From NCBI GenBank assembly GCA_015064785.1, contig SVRM01000034.1, positions 1 through 37,722 of the forward strand: DNA of 37,722 nt. The letters run 5' to 3'. Numbering within the stretch: the first letter of the stretch is position 1; each line of letters begins with the position of its first letter. The position numbers and the translations under genes are program-made. Source of the stretch: Oscillospiraceae bacterium (GTDB taxonomy: Bacteria > Bacillota > Clostridia > Oscillospirales > CAG-272). Below, one piece after another: positions 1 to 6,676 of the stretch. The notes under the pieces are model-generated. The model saw only the letters and a list, made by a program, of their open reading frames with translations, did not search any database and was not told the DNA's origin.

Positions 1-1
1 G

Positions 2-142
2 GGGATAACACCAACCAATAAGGTTTTAGAAATTACGGGAGTTGACATTGACAGAGTTGTTGACGGTAAAATTGTCGAGCACGGCGGTTCAACTGAAACC
101 TTTGAGACATTCTGGACAAACGGTTTAATTAAACCAGTATAA
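2..142 (+). CDS. SnoaL-like ester cyclase family protein, C-terminal fragment
   Basis: The frame beginning at base 2 is open to a TAA at 140-142 and runs off the left edge, so only the last 46 residues are visible. They read GITPTNKVLEITGVDIDRVV and continue with DGKIVEHGGSTE, ending GLIKPV. The D-(I)-x-R-x-x-DGKIxEHW-like pattern is the final strand pair of SnoaL-like polyketide-cyclase / ester-cyclase proteins, small NTF2-fold enzymes or ligand binders. The codons are clearly more AT-rich than those downstream (gtt, tta, aaa, att), which hints at a different origin. The substrate cannot be told from this fragment. A terminator follows at 212-243. Confidence 0.6.
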   Translation, partial: GITPTNKVLEITGVDIDRVVDGKIVEHGGSTETFETFWTNGLIKPV

Positions 143-211
143 TACCAATTCCAATTTACCGAACAGATCGAACTGTAACCTCGTAAAAATTTGGTGCAAT
201 ATCATATACGG

Positions 212-243
212 CAGTCCTCACAAGCGTGGGGACTGTTTTTTTG
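212..243 (+). terminator. Intrinsic terminator after the SnoaL-like gene
   Basis: CAGTCCTCAC (212-221) pairs with GTGGGGACTG (226-235) through one G-T wobble, with a 4-nt loop, and is followed by eight T residues. This is a textbook rho-independent terminator and separates the partial gene from the next transcription unit. Confidence 0.85.
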
Positions 244-249
244 CGGTGA

Positions 250-278
250 TTTATTTATTCATATTTCTGTGATATAAT
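250..278 (+). promoter_or_regulatory. Putative sigma-A promoter of the small-gene cluster
   Basis: A perfect TATAAT lies at 273-278, with a weak -35 (TTTATT, 250-255) at 17-bp spacing. It is 35 bp upstream of the first small gene. The -35 matches poorly, so the call rests on the -10 and the position after a terminator. Confidence 0.5.
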
Positions 279-312
279 AAAATCAGAAAAAACATCCAAA
301 GGAGACACCATC

Positions 313-507
313 ATGAAATGCTGTAAATGTGATGCGGAAATGTTCACTGCCAATTTAACCGGCAACGCACTGCACGCACTGATTCTGACCCAAACGAAAA
401 AGAGCATCTGGGACGCCGATAAGCGCTGCGGTGTCATCTGCCATGTCTGCCCGGACTGCGGCTATATCGAGCTGTATGCCGACAAACCCAAAGCCATAAA
501 GCCGTAA
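313..507 (+). CDS. Small zinc-ribbon protein
   Basis: A 64-residue protein starting MKCCKCDAEM, preceded by AAAGGAGA at a good distance. It has an N-terminal CxxC (residues 3-6) and a second pair, CHVCPDCGY (C43, C46, C49), so two cysteine knuckles could bind one zinc. The last part, GYIELYADKP, resembles the end of many small Clostridial 'nucleic-acid-binding' zinc ribbons of unknown role. It is the first gene of a run of closely spaced small genes ending near 3403. The ribbon next door at 552 has similar architecture and may be a distant duplicate. No function can be assigned beyond metal binding. Confidence 0.7.
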   Translation: MKCCKCDAEMFTANLTGNALHALILTQTKKSIWDADKRCGVICHVCPDCGYIELYADKPKAIKP

Positions 508-551
508 CCGTGTTCCTCCGGATAACCCAATATGACAAGGAGCGTGAGCGT

Positions 552-767
552 ATGACAATAAAATGCCCGACCTGCGGGTCTGAAAGCATCATCGACGGCA
601 AGCTCTCAACCGGGCTTGGCGGACTGCTGTTCGTAACCAAAAAATCACAGAAAAAACTGCCTTTTACCAAAAATTATTCCACATTGACCGCCAAAGGCTG
701 TCGGGACTGCGGTGCCGTGTTTGACATCCGCATGGACAACCCGCGCGCCATTGACAAAGACCGGTAA
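552..767 (+). CDS. Small zinc-ribbon protein
   Basis: A 71-residue protein beginning MTIKCPTCGSESIIDG. An upstream in-frame ATG exists at 510, but AAGGAG (537-542) sits 9 nt before 552, so 552 is the better start. Cysteine pairs at residues 5-8 (CPTC) and CRDCG near residue 50 would make a zinc ribbon. The middle segment (GLGGLLFVTKKSQKKLPF) is basic and glycine-rich, which suits nucleic-acid or membrane contact. The end, DNPRAIDKDR, resembles the end of the preceding ribbon. The gene lies 44 nt after that ribbon and is probably co-transcribed with it. Confidence 0.7.
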   Translation: MTIKCPTCGSESIIDGKLSTGLGGLLFVTKKSQKKLPFTKNYSTLTAKGCRDCGAVFDIRMDNPRAIDKDR

Positions 768-798
768 ACTATCACCGACCGACACGGAGGAATCTCAA

Positions 799-969
799 AT
801 GAACCGTTTTAAGACAGTCGCCGTCCTGTTTGCCTTCGCCGCTCTCTGTTTTGCGGCAGGGACGGTCTATCATATCGTCAGCACAGGTGAGGGCATCGTT
901 TCCTCGATCTGTCTTGCACTGGGATGTGCTTGTTTATCCTATGTATTCTTTCGCATGAAGAAATCATGA
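799..969 (+). CDS. Small membrane protein, two predicted transmembrane helices
   Basis: A 57-residue protein starting MNRFKTVAVL, chosen because GGAGG lies 8 nt upstream; an upstream in-frame ATG at 712 is inside the previous gene and has no ribosome site. Two hydrophobic stretches (about residues 5-24 and 32-52), separated by a short polar turn (STGEG), suggest a membrane hairpin with the C-terminal RMKKS in the cytoplasm. No family is recognised. It sits between a zinc ribbon and a membrane-anchored protein in the same direction, so it probably belongs to the same transcript. Confidence 0.6.
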   Translation: MNRFKTVAVLFAFAALCFAAGTVYHIVSTGEGIVSSICLALGCACLSYVFFRMKKS

Positions 970-991
970 TTCTGTATCGGAGACATCGCAT

Positions 992-1516
992 ATGAAAAAA
1001 CGAACCGGAATCGCCGTTGTGATCCTTTTCCTGCTCTGCGCAGTCTGCGGCGTAATCCTATTTGCGAACCGCACACCGCACCGTCCGGATACCAATCTCG
1101 AATTCTGGATCTGCGACAATGTCGATGATTTTGATTTCTCCGGCTATCAGCCCCGGTTCGGTCTCATGGGCGGACGCGAATATTACGGTACCGGATATTC
1201 ACCGGGAACCGATGAAAACGGTCAGCAGACCGATCCGGAGCACTGCGTCATATACACCGTGACCGCATATCCCGATTATTCCAGCGGCAAAAGCCACGTC
1301 ACCGGAATCGCCGTCACCGACCCTGCCGTCACCGTTTGGGGACTGACCACAGAATCCTCCCACGCGGAAATCGAAGCGGTCATGCAAAACAACGGTTACG
1401 AACGCCAGACCACCGGTGGTATCACCTACCGAAAGGGAAACATCACCGTGCGTTTCGCGGATGGCGTCATCACAATCCGCGCAGAGGTCAGCAACATCTT
1501 CGGCATTGTATTCTGA
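992..1516 (+). CDS. Membrane-anchored or secreted protein of unknown function
   Basis: A 174-residue protein with an N-terminal hydrophobic segment (about residues 6-25) after MKKRT, reading as an uncleaved anchor or signal peptide; there is no clear lipobox. The rest is polar and has the look of small extracytoplasmic beta-rich domains (WICDNVDDFDFSGYQ, then TAYPDYSSG, VRFADGVITIRAEV). A segment, WGLTTESSHAEIEAVMQNNG, resembles the repeat-like helix of small Clostridial lipoproteins in which a 'G-L-x-x-x-S' motif opens a domain. GGAGA-type ribosome site 10 nt upstream. Function unknown. Confidence 0.65.
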   Translation: MKKRTGIAVVILFLLCAVCGVILFANRTPHRPDTNLEFWICDNVDDFDFSGYQPRFGLMGGREYYGTGYSPGTDENGQQTDPEHCVIYTVTAYPDYSSGKSHVTGIAVTDPAVTVWGLTTESSHAEIEAVMQNNGYERQTTGGITYRKGNITVRFADGVITIRAEVSNIFGIVF

Positions 1517-1547
1517 ATTGCCCCAAAAGGAGAAAGGAATCATCATT

Positions 1548-1877
1548 ATGGCAGGTACCATCATTATGTGTGTCGTGTGCTTTGGCTGTGCTGTTCTGTT
1601 TTACGCCATCGGCGTGTATGCAAAGAAGCTCAAAACGCCGATGCACTTCTGGTCGGGTGTCGCCGTCGATGCGGCAAAAATCACCGACATCGCGCAGTAC
1701 AACCGCGAAAACGGCACAATGTGGCAGCTTTATTCCCTGTGGTACTTCGCGGCAGGTGCTGCGGGCATATTCAATTCCATTTTTGCGCTTGTGTTTCTGA
1801 TTCTCAGCTGTACAGCAGGACTGGTGATTCTGGTATGCTCGTACAACCGGATATACAAAAAATACAGCGCAAAATGA
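1548..1877 (+). CDS. Small integral membrane protein, three predicted helices
   Basis: A 109-residue protein starting MAGTIIMCVVCFGC, with AAAAGGAGAAAGGA just upstream; the longer in-frame start at 1416 lies inside the previous gene. Hydrophobic segments at about residues 3-22, 62-80 and 80-102. The motif HFWSGVAVDAAKITDIAQYN followed by NGTMW is common to a widespread family of uncharacterised Clostridial membrane proteins in which a W-(S)-G loop and a 'Y-N-R-x-N-G-x-M-W' loop are conserved. Its role is unknown. It starts 31 nt after the previous gene and ends 13 nt before a lipoprotein gene. Confidence 0.7.
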   Translation: MAGTIIMCVVCFGCAVLFYAIGVYAKKLKTPMHFWSGVAVDAAKITDIAQYNRENGTMWQLYSLWYFAAGAAGIFNSIFALVFLILSCTAGLVILVCSYNRIYKKYSAK

Positions 1878-1890
1878 AAGGAAATCTTCG

Positions 1891-2208
1891 ATGAAAAAGA
1901 ACCGACTGCTGTTTCTGTGCATTTCGCTCCTGCTCTGTATGCTGTTTGTCGGCTGCACGGAACCCTATCACGCCGATCACATCATCGGCAAAACAGCGTT
2001 GGAAATCGCCGCAGAGTACGGCGCGTTTGACTGCACAATGATGCCGCCGGGGGAGGACGGTCTGTACCGCAGCTGCGCCTGCGGCTATACCATCCGCGAG
2101 CCGCGCGTCGGCTTTCTCGGTACATCGCCGGAGGTGCTGTTCTTTATCAGCTTTGATGAGGATGGCATTGCACGCGCGTGTTTTGAGGGAAATCGCCCCG
2201 GTGGGTAA
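1891..2208 (+). CDS. Small lipoprotein
   Basis: A 105-residue protein with a clear lipoprotein signal: MKKNR, a hydrophobic core (residues 6-20), then FVGC with the lipidated Cys at 22. The mature part begins TEPYHADHIIGKTALEIAAE. The 'IIGKTALEIAAEYG' helix resembles the opening of small extracytoplasmic domains that occur singly in Clostridial lipoproteins. Four further cysteines (for example RSCACGY) may form disulphides. The gene is 13 nt after its neighbour, with AAAGGAAA in the gap, and is presumably translated from the same mRNA. Function unknown. Confidence 0.75.
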   Translation: MKKNRLLFLCISLLLCMLFVGCTEPYHADHIIGKTALEIAAEYGAFDCTMMPPGEDGLYRSCACGYTIREPRVGFLGTSPEVLFFISFDEDGIARACFEGNRPGG

Positions 2209-2229
2209 CATTGCAAAGGAGGCATTATC

Positions 2230-2745
2230 ATGCGCCTGTTTCACGCAAGCGAAGAACCCGATATCACGGTATTTCATCCCCGCCTGCCCTCCCGGCGCGA
2301 CCTTGACCCGACGGTCGGTCTTGTCTGGGCGATTGACGAAGAACATCTGCCGAACTTTCTCACGCCGCGCGACTGTCCGCGTGTAACGTTTCACATCCGT
2401 CCCGAAACGACAGAAGACGACCGTCGGCGGTTCTTTTCCTCGGATACCGTGCGCCATGCGGTCATCATCGAGCATGATTGGTTTGACCGGATGCGGAATA
2501 CCACCCTATATCTGTACGAATTTGACCCGACAGGTTTTGTCATGCAGGACGAGGTCGCCGGGTATTACGTTTCGGTAACCGCACAGACACTGATTGCCCG
2601 GCATGTCATCACCGATCTGCCGGGAGCCTTGATTGCCCGCGGTGTAGAACTGCGCATCACCGACAACCTGCGGCGCATTGCGGAAGATGTAAAATCCTCG
2701 TCCCTCGGCTGGTCGCTGTGCCGGATGGCGAATGCAAAACCATGA
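2230..2745 (+). CDS. DUF6886 family protein
   Basis: A 171-residue cytoplasmic protein opening MRLFHASEEPDITVFHPRLP, then VGLVWAIDEEHLPNFLTPRD. These blocks are the signature of the family I know as DUF6886, found mostly as single genes in Firmicutes; its biochemical role is not established. The fold may be ART-like or DUF952-like, since the N-terminal 'LFHxS' resembles proteins that start with a short H-S motif, but this is only inference. AAAGGAGG lies 7-8 nt before the start. The stop codon (2743-2745) abuts structured leader copy A, which leads into the next gene. Confidence 0.7.
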   Translation: MRLFHASEEPDITVFHPRLPSRRDLDPTVGLVWAIDEEHLPNFLTPRDCPRVTFHIRPETTEDDRRRFFSSDTVRHAVIIEHDWFDRMRNTTLYLYEFDPTGFVMQDEVAGYYVSVTAQTLIARHVITDLPGALIARGVELRITDNLRRIAEDVKSSSLGWSLCRMANAKP

Positions 2746-2750
2746 AAGGA

Positions 2751-2875
2751 ACAAGTCTGAAAATGAATTTTCAGACGGTGTTTTGCGGCTTTCGCAGTCT
2801 TCCGACTGCGATTTGGCGCAAGCACCAAACCATCCGCAACTCCACAAGAAAGGAAACTTTCGCCAAGCGAAAGTA
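2751..2875 (+). promoter_or_regulatory. Structured 5' leader, copy A (new repeat family)
   Basis: Directly visible helices: P1 GTCTGAAAA/TTTTCAGAC (2755-2763 with 2768-2776); P2 TTGCGG/CCGCAA (2783-2788 with 2834-2839), enclosing P3 CGCAGTC/GACTGCG (2793-2799 with 2804-2810) and P4 TTTGG/CCAAA (2812-2816 with 2825-2829); P5 ACTTTCGC/GCGAAAGT (2856-2863 with 2867-2874). A Shine-Dalgarno AGAAAGGA (2847-2854) lies before P5, and an ATG follows one nucleotide after P5. CTTTCGC at 2789-2795 could instead pair with GCGAAAG at 2867-2873. Copies B and C share the layout with compensatory changes; copy D is divergent. The ligand or regulator is unknown. Confidence 0.75.
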
Positions 2876-3403
2876 ATGGTCATAACCATGGAAAAAGGCA
2901 AAATCATCTTTCTGAACGGCGTGACAAGTGCCGGAAAAACGTCGATTGTCGATGCCATGCAGAACCGCGGCGATATCTTCTTTTACGCAATGGCGAATGA
3001 CCTGTTTCAGGACATGGTCGGTGTGCGGTATCTGCGCGAAAATTATTGGAAATACCTTGGTGATGTACTGATGGAAATGTACCGCACGGCAAAGGCATTT
3101 TCCGATCGCGGACATCATGTGATCCTCGACGGCGTTCTGTCGGAGCGACCGGAGATTCCCGATCATTACCGCAGAATGCGGAACATCCTGTCCGACAGTC
3201 CGCTGTATATGGTGCATGTCACCTGTCCTTTGGAGCTTTGCCGCGAACGCAACCTCGCACGCGGCGACAGAGGCGAATTTCAGTCGCATGAGCAGGCAAA
3301 GCACATGCCGCAGAATGTGGAATATGCGCTGGAGGTCGATACCTCGGTGCTGTCCGCCGGGGAATGTGCGGAGATCATTGTGAAAACAATTTTCGGAAAG
3401 TAA
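2876..3403 (+). CDS. Chloramphenicol-phosphotransferase-like P-loop kinase
   Basis: The protein starts MVITMEKGKIIFLNGVTSAG (175 aa from 2876; 171 aa from the internal ATG at 2888). The P-loop GVTSAGKTS begins about 11 residues after the second Met. A DGVLSERPE segment after HHVILDG and a late ERNLARGDRGEF (lid-type Arg residues) match the CPT-like family (PF07931), P-loop kinases that phosphorylate small hydroxylated molecules. Members near resistance genes modify chloramphenicol, but most have unknown substrates, and here there is no resistance context. I favour the start at 2876 because the same ATG-GT context follows hairpin P5 in all four leader copies. A terminator-like hairpin follows. 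Confidence 0.75.
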   Translation: MVITMEKGKIIFLNGVTSAGKTSIVDAMQNRGDIFFYAMANDLFQDMVGVRYLRENYWKYLGDVLMEMYRTAKAFSDRGHHVILDGVLSERPEIPDHYRRMRNILSDSPLYMVHVTCPLELCRERNLARGDRGEFQSHEQAKHMPQNVEYALEVDTSVLSAGECAEIIVKTIFGK

Positions 3404-3407
3404 GGCA

Positions 3408-3439
3408 AAAGGAGATGCTCACCAATGGGCATCTCCTTT
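3408..3439 (+). terminator. Terminator-like hairpin after the kinase gene
   Basis: AAAGGAGATGC (3408-3418) pairs perfectly with GCATCTCCTTT (3429-3439) over 11 bp around a 10-nt loop. Transcript in either direction would end in a short U run (TTT or AAA flank), so it may act as a weak bidirectional terminator between the + cluster and the - gene at 3505. Confidence 0.65.
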
Positions 3440-3467
3440 GATATATTTGCAGGTATGGAAGATAGAC

Positions 3468-3487
3468 GGGCGATTCGTGAATCGCCC
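3468..3487. repeat. Perfect palindromic intergenic repeat unit
   Basis: GGGCGATTC-GT-GAATCGCCC is a perfect 9-bp inverted repeat around a 2-nt centre, followed by CTACAACGGG. This 'gggcgattcgtgaatcgccc' unit resembles the short REP-like palindromes scattered through many bacterial genomes. It lies just past the stop codon of the - gene at 3505, where it might form an RNA 3' hairpin. Confidence 0.6.
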
Positions 3488-3504
3488 CTACAACGGGTTG
3501 AACG

Positions 3505-3951
3505 TCAGATGATAATTCTGACCCCGAACTCCTTCGCGCATCTCGGACACCGTACCGTATGCTTCCCTGTTCTGCGCGGCAGACACAATTCCGCTTTGCA
3601 GTGCGGACAGGTGCGATAGCGTTTGGTCGGCAGGTTCTTTGCACGGACGCTGAGCTTTTTGAAGAACGCGGCAACGGACTTCAGCACCGGCGTTTTTGCA
3701 CACTTCTGCGAGACCTTCGTCTTGAAGTTCCACCACGCCATGTTTTCCCGGCGGCGCGCGTCAAGATTGCGCGAAAAGCAGCGGAACAGCATATAGAGTG
3801 CGGCAACGGTGCAAAGGCCGGACAGGACTGTGCTTCTCACAAACAGCGAGAGAATCCAGAGGACAAGATACGTATAAAACAGCGCATGATTGAGCGCATC
3901 CATGCCGTTTCTGCCGGACATGAAGCGCATGAATTTTTCGGCAAATTTCAT
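3505..3951 (-). CDS. Membrane protein with C-terminal zinc ribbon
   Basis: A 148-residue protein. Two adjacent hydrophobic helices (about residues 24-42 and 43-60; LVLWILSLFV then LSGLCTVAALYMLF) are followed by a basic linker (NLDARRRENMAWW) and a terminal ribbon TCPHCKAELCLPRRTGKHTV RCPRCAKEFG with two CxxC pairs. This arrangement is common in Clostridial 'zinc-ribbon domain-containing' membrane proteins, whose role is unknown; the ribbon faces the cytoplasm if the N-terminus is inside. AAGGAAGGA lies 14-20 nt upstream of the ATG, a rather long spacing. It is a single gene read away from its own putative -10 at 3990-3995. Confidence 0.7.
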   Translation of the reverse strand: MKFAEKFMRFMSGRNGMDALNHALFYTYLVLWILSLFVRSTVLSGLCTVAALYMLFRCFSRNLDARRRENMAWWNFKTKVSQKCAKTPVLKSVAAFFKKLSVRAKNLPTKRYRTCPHCKAELCLPRRTGKHTVRCPRCAKEFGVRIII

Positions 3952-3989
3952 TGTGGGTACGATTCCTTCCTTCTTTTTTGACAGAAAGT

Positions 3990-3995
3990 ATTATA
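3990..3995 (-). promoter_or_regulatory. Possible -10 box for the zinc-ribbon membrane protein
   Basis: On the minus strand a perfect TATAAT sits 38 bp before the start codon at 3951. No convincing -35 is seen 16-18 bp further upstream, so this is a weak call. No clear terminator for the large upstream gene (ending at 4065) is visible either, and read-through is possible. Confidence 0.35.
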
Positions 3996-4064
3996 CCGCA
4001 CAATTATGACCGCATTGTGACCTTTTTTCGCAGAAATTGGAAACCCTTCGTTACAATATCCGCA

Positions 4065-6515
4065 TCATTCCGCAAGATAGATGCTCACGCGGCTCTGCAG
4101 AATGGCAGCGGCTTCCGCAGGAGAACGGATCCCGCTCTCGACATAGGACAGCTCCTCGTCGAGAATCTCCTGTAATTTTGCGTCTGACGCGGTCCGCATG
4201 ACCGCGCGGTCAAGGAAGCGGAGGAACAGGTCGCGGTCCTCATCGGTAAACTGCACAATATCAAAAACGCCGTTCCCATCAATGTTAAGATCATCCATCT
4301 TTTCATCACGCAGAATACACAACAGGCGGAACGCATCCGGATTTTGCTGAAACCACGGATCCTGCATCCAATCCAGTTCGATGTGCGATATTTCGCGCAT
4401 ACTGAAATGTGCCCACTGCTCAAATGCGGCAGTCATCCCCTCACGGGACACCGGAAGACCATAGTCACTCATCATATCACAGCATTGGATATCGGCAGAA
4501 AACAGAAAATCCAGAAATGCGGCGGCACCGTCGGGACACCGCGCATCCGTTGCAATCGAGAACAGCGCATCGGCAGACAGCAATACCACCGTTTCATCCT
4601 CCGACGGATATCCGCAGAAGCTGATCCGATCTTTGGAATAAAGCCAGTATGCCGCGGCAATGGCACCGAAGCTCCCAAATTCCATTTCCGTGAATTTCAC
4701 GCGCTGCGGACGGATGACCTCATCCGGAAGAAACGGGGACACGGCATACCATCTTTGTCCTCCGTTTGCATCAGAAAACGAATGCAGGATGTTCAGCGTA
4801 CTGTCGGAATAGGTCCCCGCCCTGACCTCCGACAGAAACGTCAGCCATGCGATCCCCGCCGCGGAATCAAAGGAGCAGGTGCCGGAAAAGGGATCCACAA
4901 ATTCATACTGTCCCGTGGTTTTCAGGTTTTCGTAGGCATTCTGCGAGAACAGCGTTTCGTCCCCGTCAAGCTCCGCGGCAATTTCCAGCAGAACATCATA
5001 GGTCAGCTTTTTCTGCGGTGACAGGACATTCTGACTGGTGACAAGCGTGGACAGCCGCATAAAGTACGGAAGCGCGATGGTGCCGTCCACAGTTTCATAC
5101 GCGGTTTTGACACAGCCCATGATCCGGTCTTCCTCGAAATACTGCGAAAGATCGGCAAGCAGTCCCTTGTCGGCAAGCAGATCGCGGTTGGACGACTGCT
5201 CCGGGAAGATATAACAGTCATAAACAATCCCCGACAGCAAATCTTCTTCAAACTGTCTCTGCGCGGCATCCGCCGTTTCCTGTGAGATAAAATTGGAATA
5301 GCCCATCGTATATGCATCATCCACAAGAGAATAATAATTATGATACTCGACCGCATAATCCGCATTGTCGCGGTTGAACAGAAATACCACACCGTCAAGG
5401 AATTTTTGCTGCGGCAGATTCAATCCCACAGTCGCAAGCGTGAACACCTGACGCTTTTGGGCTCTGCGTTCCTCGGTCAGACATAACATGCCGTCCTCAA
5501 ATCCGTTATACATCAAAGGATTATCATACTGCACCAGAAAGCACTGATCGGACACGATCTTCTGTACCGTAATCGAGGACGGATATAAATAGGATTCCGA
5601 CCAGTTGATGATCTGCTCCGCCGCACCGTCACGCGCGGCATACAGGCCATCTCTGCAAAACGCATATATTGCATCCCCACACGGAAACACCGCATCGATT
5701 GCCTGCGCCTCGAAAAACAAGGTGTTGATATCCGCGCCGTTCTGCGCAAGCGGATTCTTTACCGTTTCCTCCGTTTCGGGATCCAGGATGAAATGCTCGA
5801 CCGGATCAAACAGCTCGCTGCCAACCGTCCCGCTGACAAGCAGCCTTCCGTCCGGGGCAAGACTGACAAAATCGGGATAGCAGGGAAACTCTATGATCTG
5901 TGCATCCTGCGTGATGTCACCGTCGGGGAATCGGTAGACCGTATAATTGCGGTAATAATACAGATCGCCGCCGAAAAACTGCATATCCTGTACGTCCTTG
6001 TTCATGCTCACAGGATAAAGAGGCACATAGTTTTTCGACTGTGCCAGCAGATTGCCTTCTGCATCATAACAGCAGAACTGCCGCCGGCCTGCGTCAATCG
6101 CCTCATATGTATAAAAATACTCGCCGTCCTGTGTGGCAATCATGATTGCATTCCGCCAGAGCACCTCCGGCAGCGCCAGACTGCGCTGCAGAACACCGGC
6201 AGCATCATAGATATCGTAATAAAATCCGCCGGGCTTGCCGCCGCCGGCAGCATACCAATGCAAAAACCAGAATTCCTCCCCGACCGGCTGGACGCTCCAG
6301 TGATGGACTGCCTCACCGCCGGCACCCTTCAGCGCCCGGTACTTGAACACATTGTCGGTTTCGTATACGATTTCCTCGGTCTGCGGTGTTTGCGGCACAG
6401 ATGCGGTTGTCTGCCCGGAAATCGGGTGGTTTTCTGTACCGTGGGAACCTGTATCACAGGCGCAGAGCAGAACCGCGATCATCAACCATACTAGGCATTT
6501 CAGGTACCGTTTCAT
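4065..6515 (-). CDS. Very large solute-binding lipoprotein (family 1 type, with N-terminal extension)
   Basis: An 816-residue lipoprotein starting MKRYLKCLVW, with lipobox LLCAC (Cys20). GGAGG lies 7 nt upstream of this ATG; a longer frame reaches 6590 but lacks a ribosome site. Residues from about 60 to 370 hold repeated motifs like YCYDAEGNLLAQ, YRFPDGDITQ and LAPDGRLLVSG, suggesting a beta-propeller. From about 380 (NRDNADYAVEYHNY) the protein resembles extracellular sugar-binding proteins of ABC importers, ending near residue 816. Usual binding proteins have 400-550 residues, so this looks like a propeller fused to a binding domain. No transporter permease is adjacent. It has its own promoter at 6562-6590. 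Confidence 0.75.
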   Translation of the reverse strand: MKRYLKCLVWLMIAVLLCACDTGSHGTENHPISGQTTASVPQTPQTEEIVYETDNVFKYRALKGAGGEAVHHWSVQPVGEEFWFLHWYAAGGGKPGGFYYDIYDAAGVLQRSLALPEVLWRNAIMIATQDGEYFYTYEAIDAGRRQFCCYDAEGNLLAQSKNYVPLYPVSMNKDVQDMQFFGGDLYYYRNYTVYRFPDGDITQDAQIIEFPCYPDFVSLAPDGRLLVSGTVGSELFDPVEHFILDPETEETVKNPLAQNGADINTLFFEAQAIDAVFPCGDAIYAFCRDGLYAARDGAAEQIINWSESYLYPSSITVQKIVSDQCFLVQYDNPLMYNGFEDGMLCLTEERRAQKRQVFTLATVGLNLPQQKFLDGVVFLFNRDNADYAVEYHNYYSLVDDAYTMGYSNFISQETADAAQRQFEEDLLSGIVYDCYIFPEQSSNRDLLADKGLLADLSQYFEEDRIMGCVKTAYETVDGTIALPYFMRLSTLVTSQNVLSPQKKLTYDVLLEIAAELDGDETLFSQNAYENLKTTGQYEFVDPFSGTCSFDSAAGIAWLTFLSEVRAGTYSDSTLNILHSFSDANGGQRWYAVSPFLPDEVIRPQRVKFTEMEFGSFGAIAAAYWLYSKDRISFCGYPSEDETVVLLSADALFSIATDARCPDGAAAFLDFLFSADIQCCDMMSDYGLPVSREGMTAAFEQWAHFSMREISHIELDWMQDPWFQQNPDAFRLLCILRDEKMDDLNIDGNGVFDIVQFTDEDRDLFLRFLDRAVMRTASDAKLQEILDEELSYVESGIRSPAEAAAILQSRVSIYLAE

Positions 6516-6561
6516 GTGCATTCCTCCAAACAGCATTCTGTGATTCCGTTTCTCTGTTTGT

Positions 6562-6590
6562 ATTATACCATATCTGTTCCGCCGCGTCAA
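6562..6590 (-). promoter_or_regulatory. Sigma-A promoter of the large solute-binding lipoprotein gene
   Basis: Minus strand: TTGACG (6590-6585), 17-bp spacer, TATAAT (6567-6562) with an extended -10 TGG. Only about 46 bp separate the -10 from the start codon at 6515, giving a short untranslated leader with GGAGG. Confidence 0.85.
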
Positions 6591-6632
6591 TGCTTTTCGT
6601 TTTTTTGCACTGTTTTTACCTGTTTTTTGCAG

Positions 6633-6669
6633 AAAAAATCAGCAAAACGCCCACTTGCGCTTTGCTGAT
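6633..6669 (-). terminator. Intrinsic terminator of the pncB-aminopeptidase unit
   Basis: On the minus strand ATCAGCAAAGCGC pairs with GCGTTTTGCTGAT around a 6-nt loop and is followed by a run of T. It begins 8 bp after the aminopeptidase stop codon. Confidence 0.85.
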
Positions 6670-6676
6670 CTCTGTT

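Noticed and set aside
2888-3403. Chloramphenicol resistance gene
   Set aside because: The kinase matches the CPT-like family only in general motifs; there is no resistance context, so antibiotic resistance should not be claimed.
3468-3487. Transposon end or attachment site
   Set aside because: A lone palindrome without a transposase or direct-repeat target duplication; it fits a short REP-like unit.
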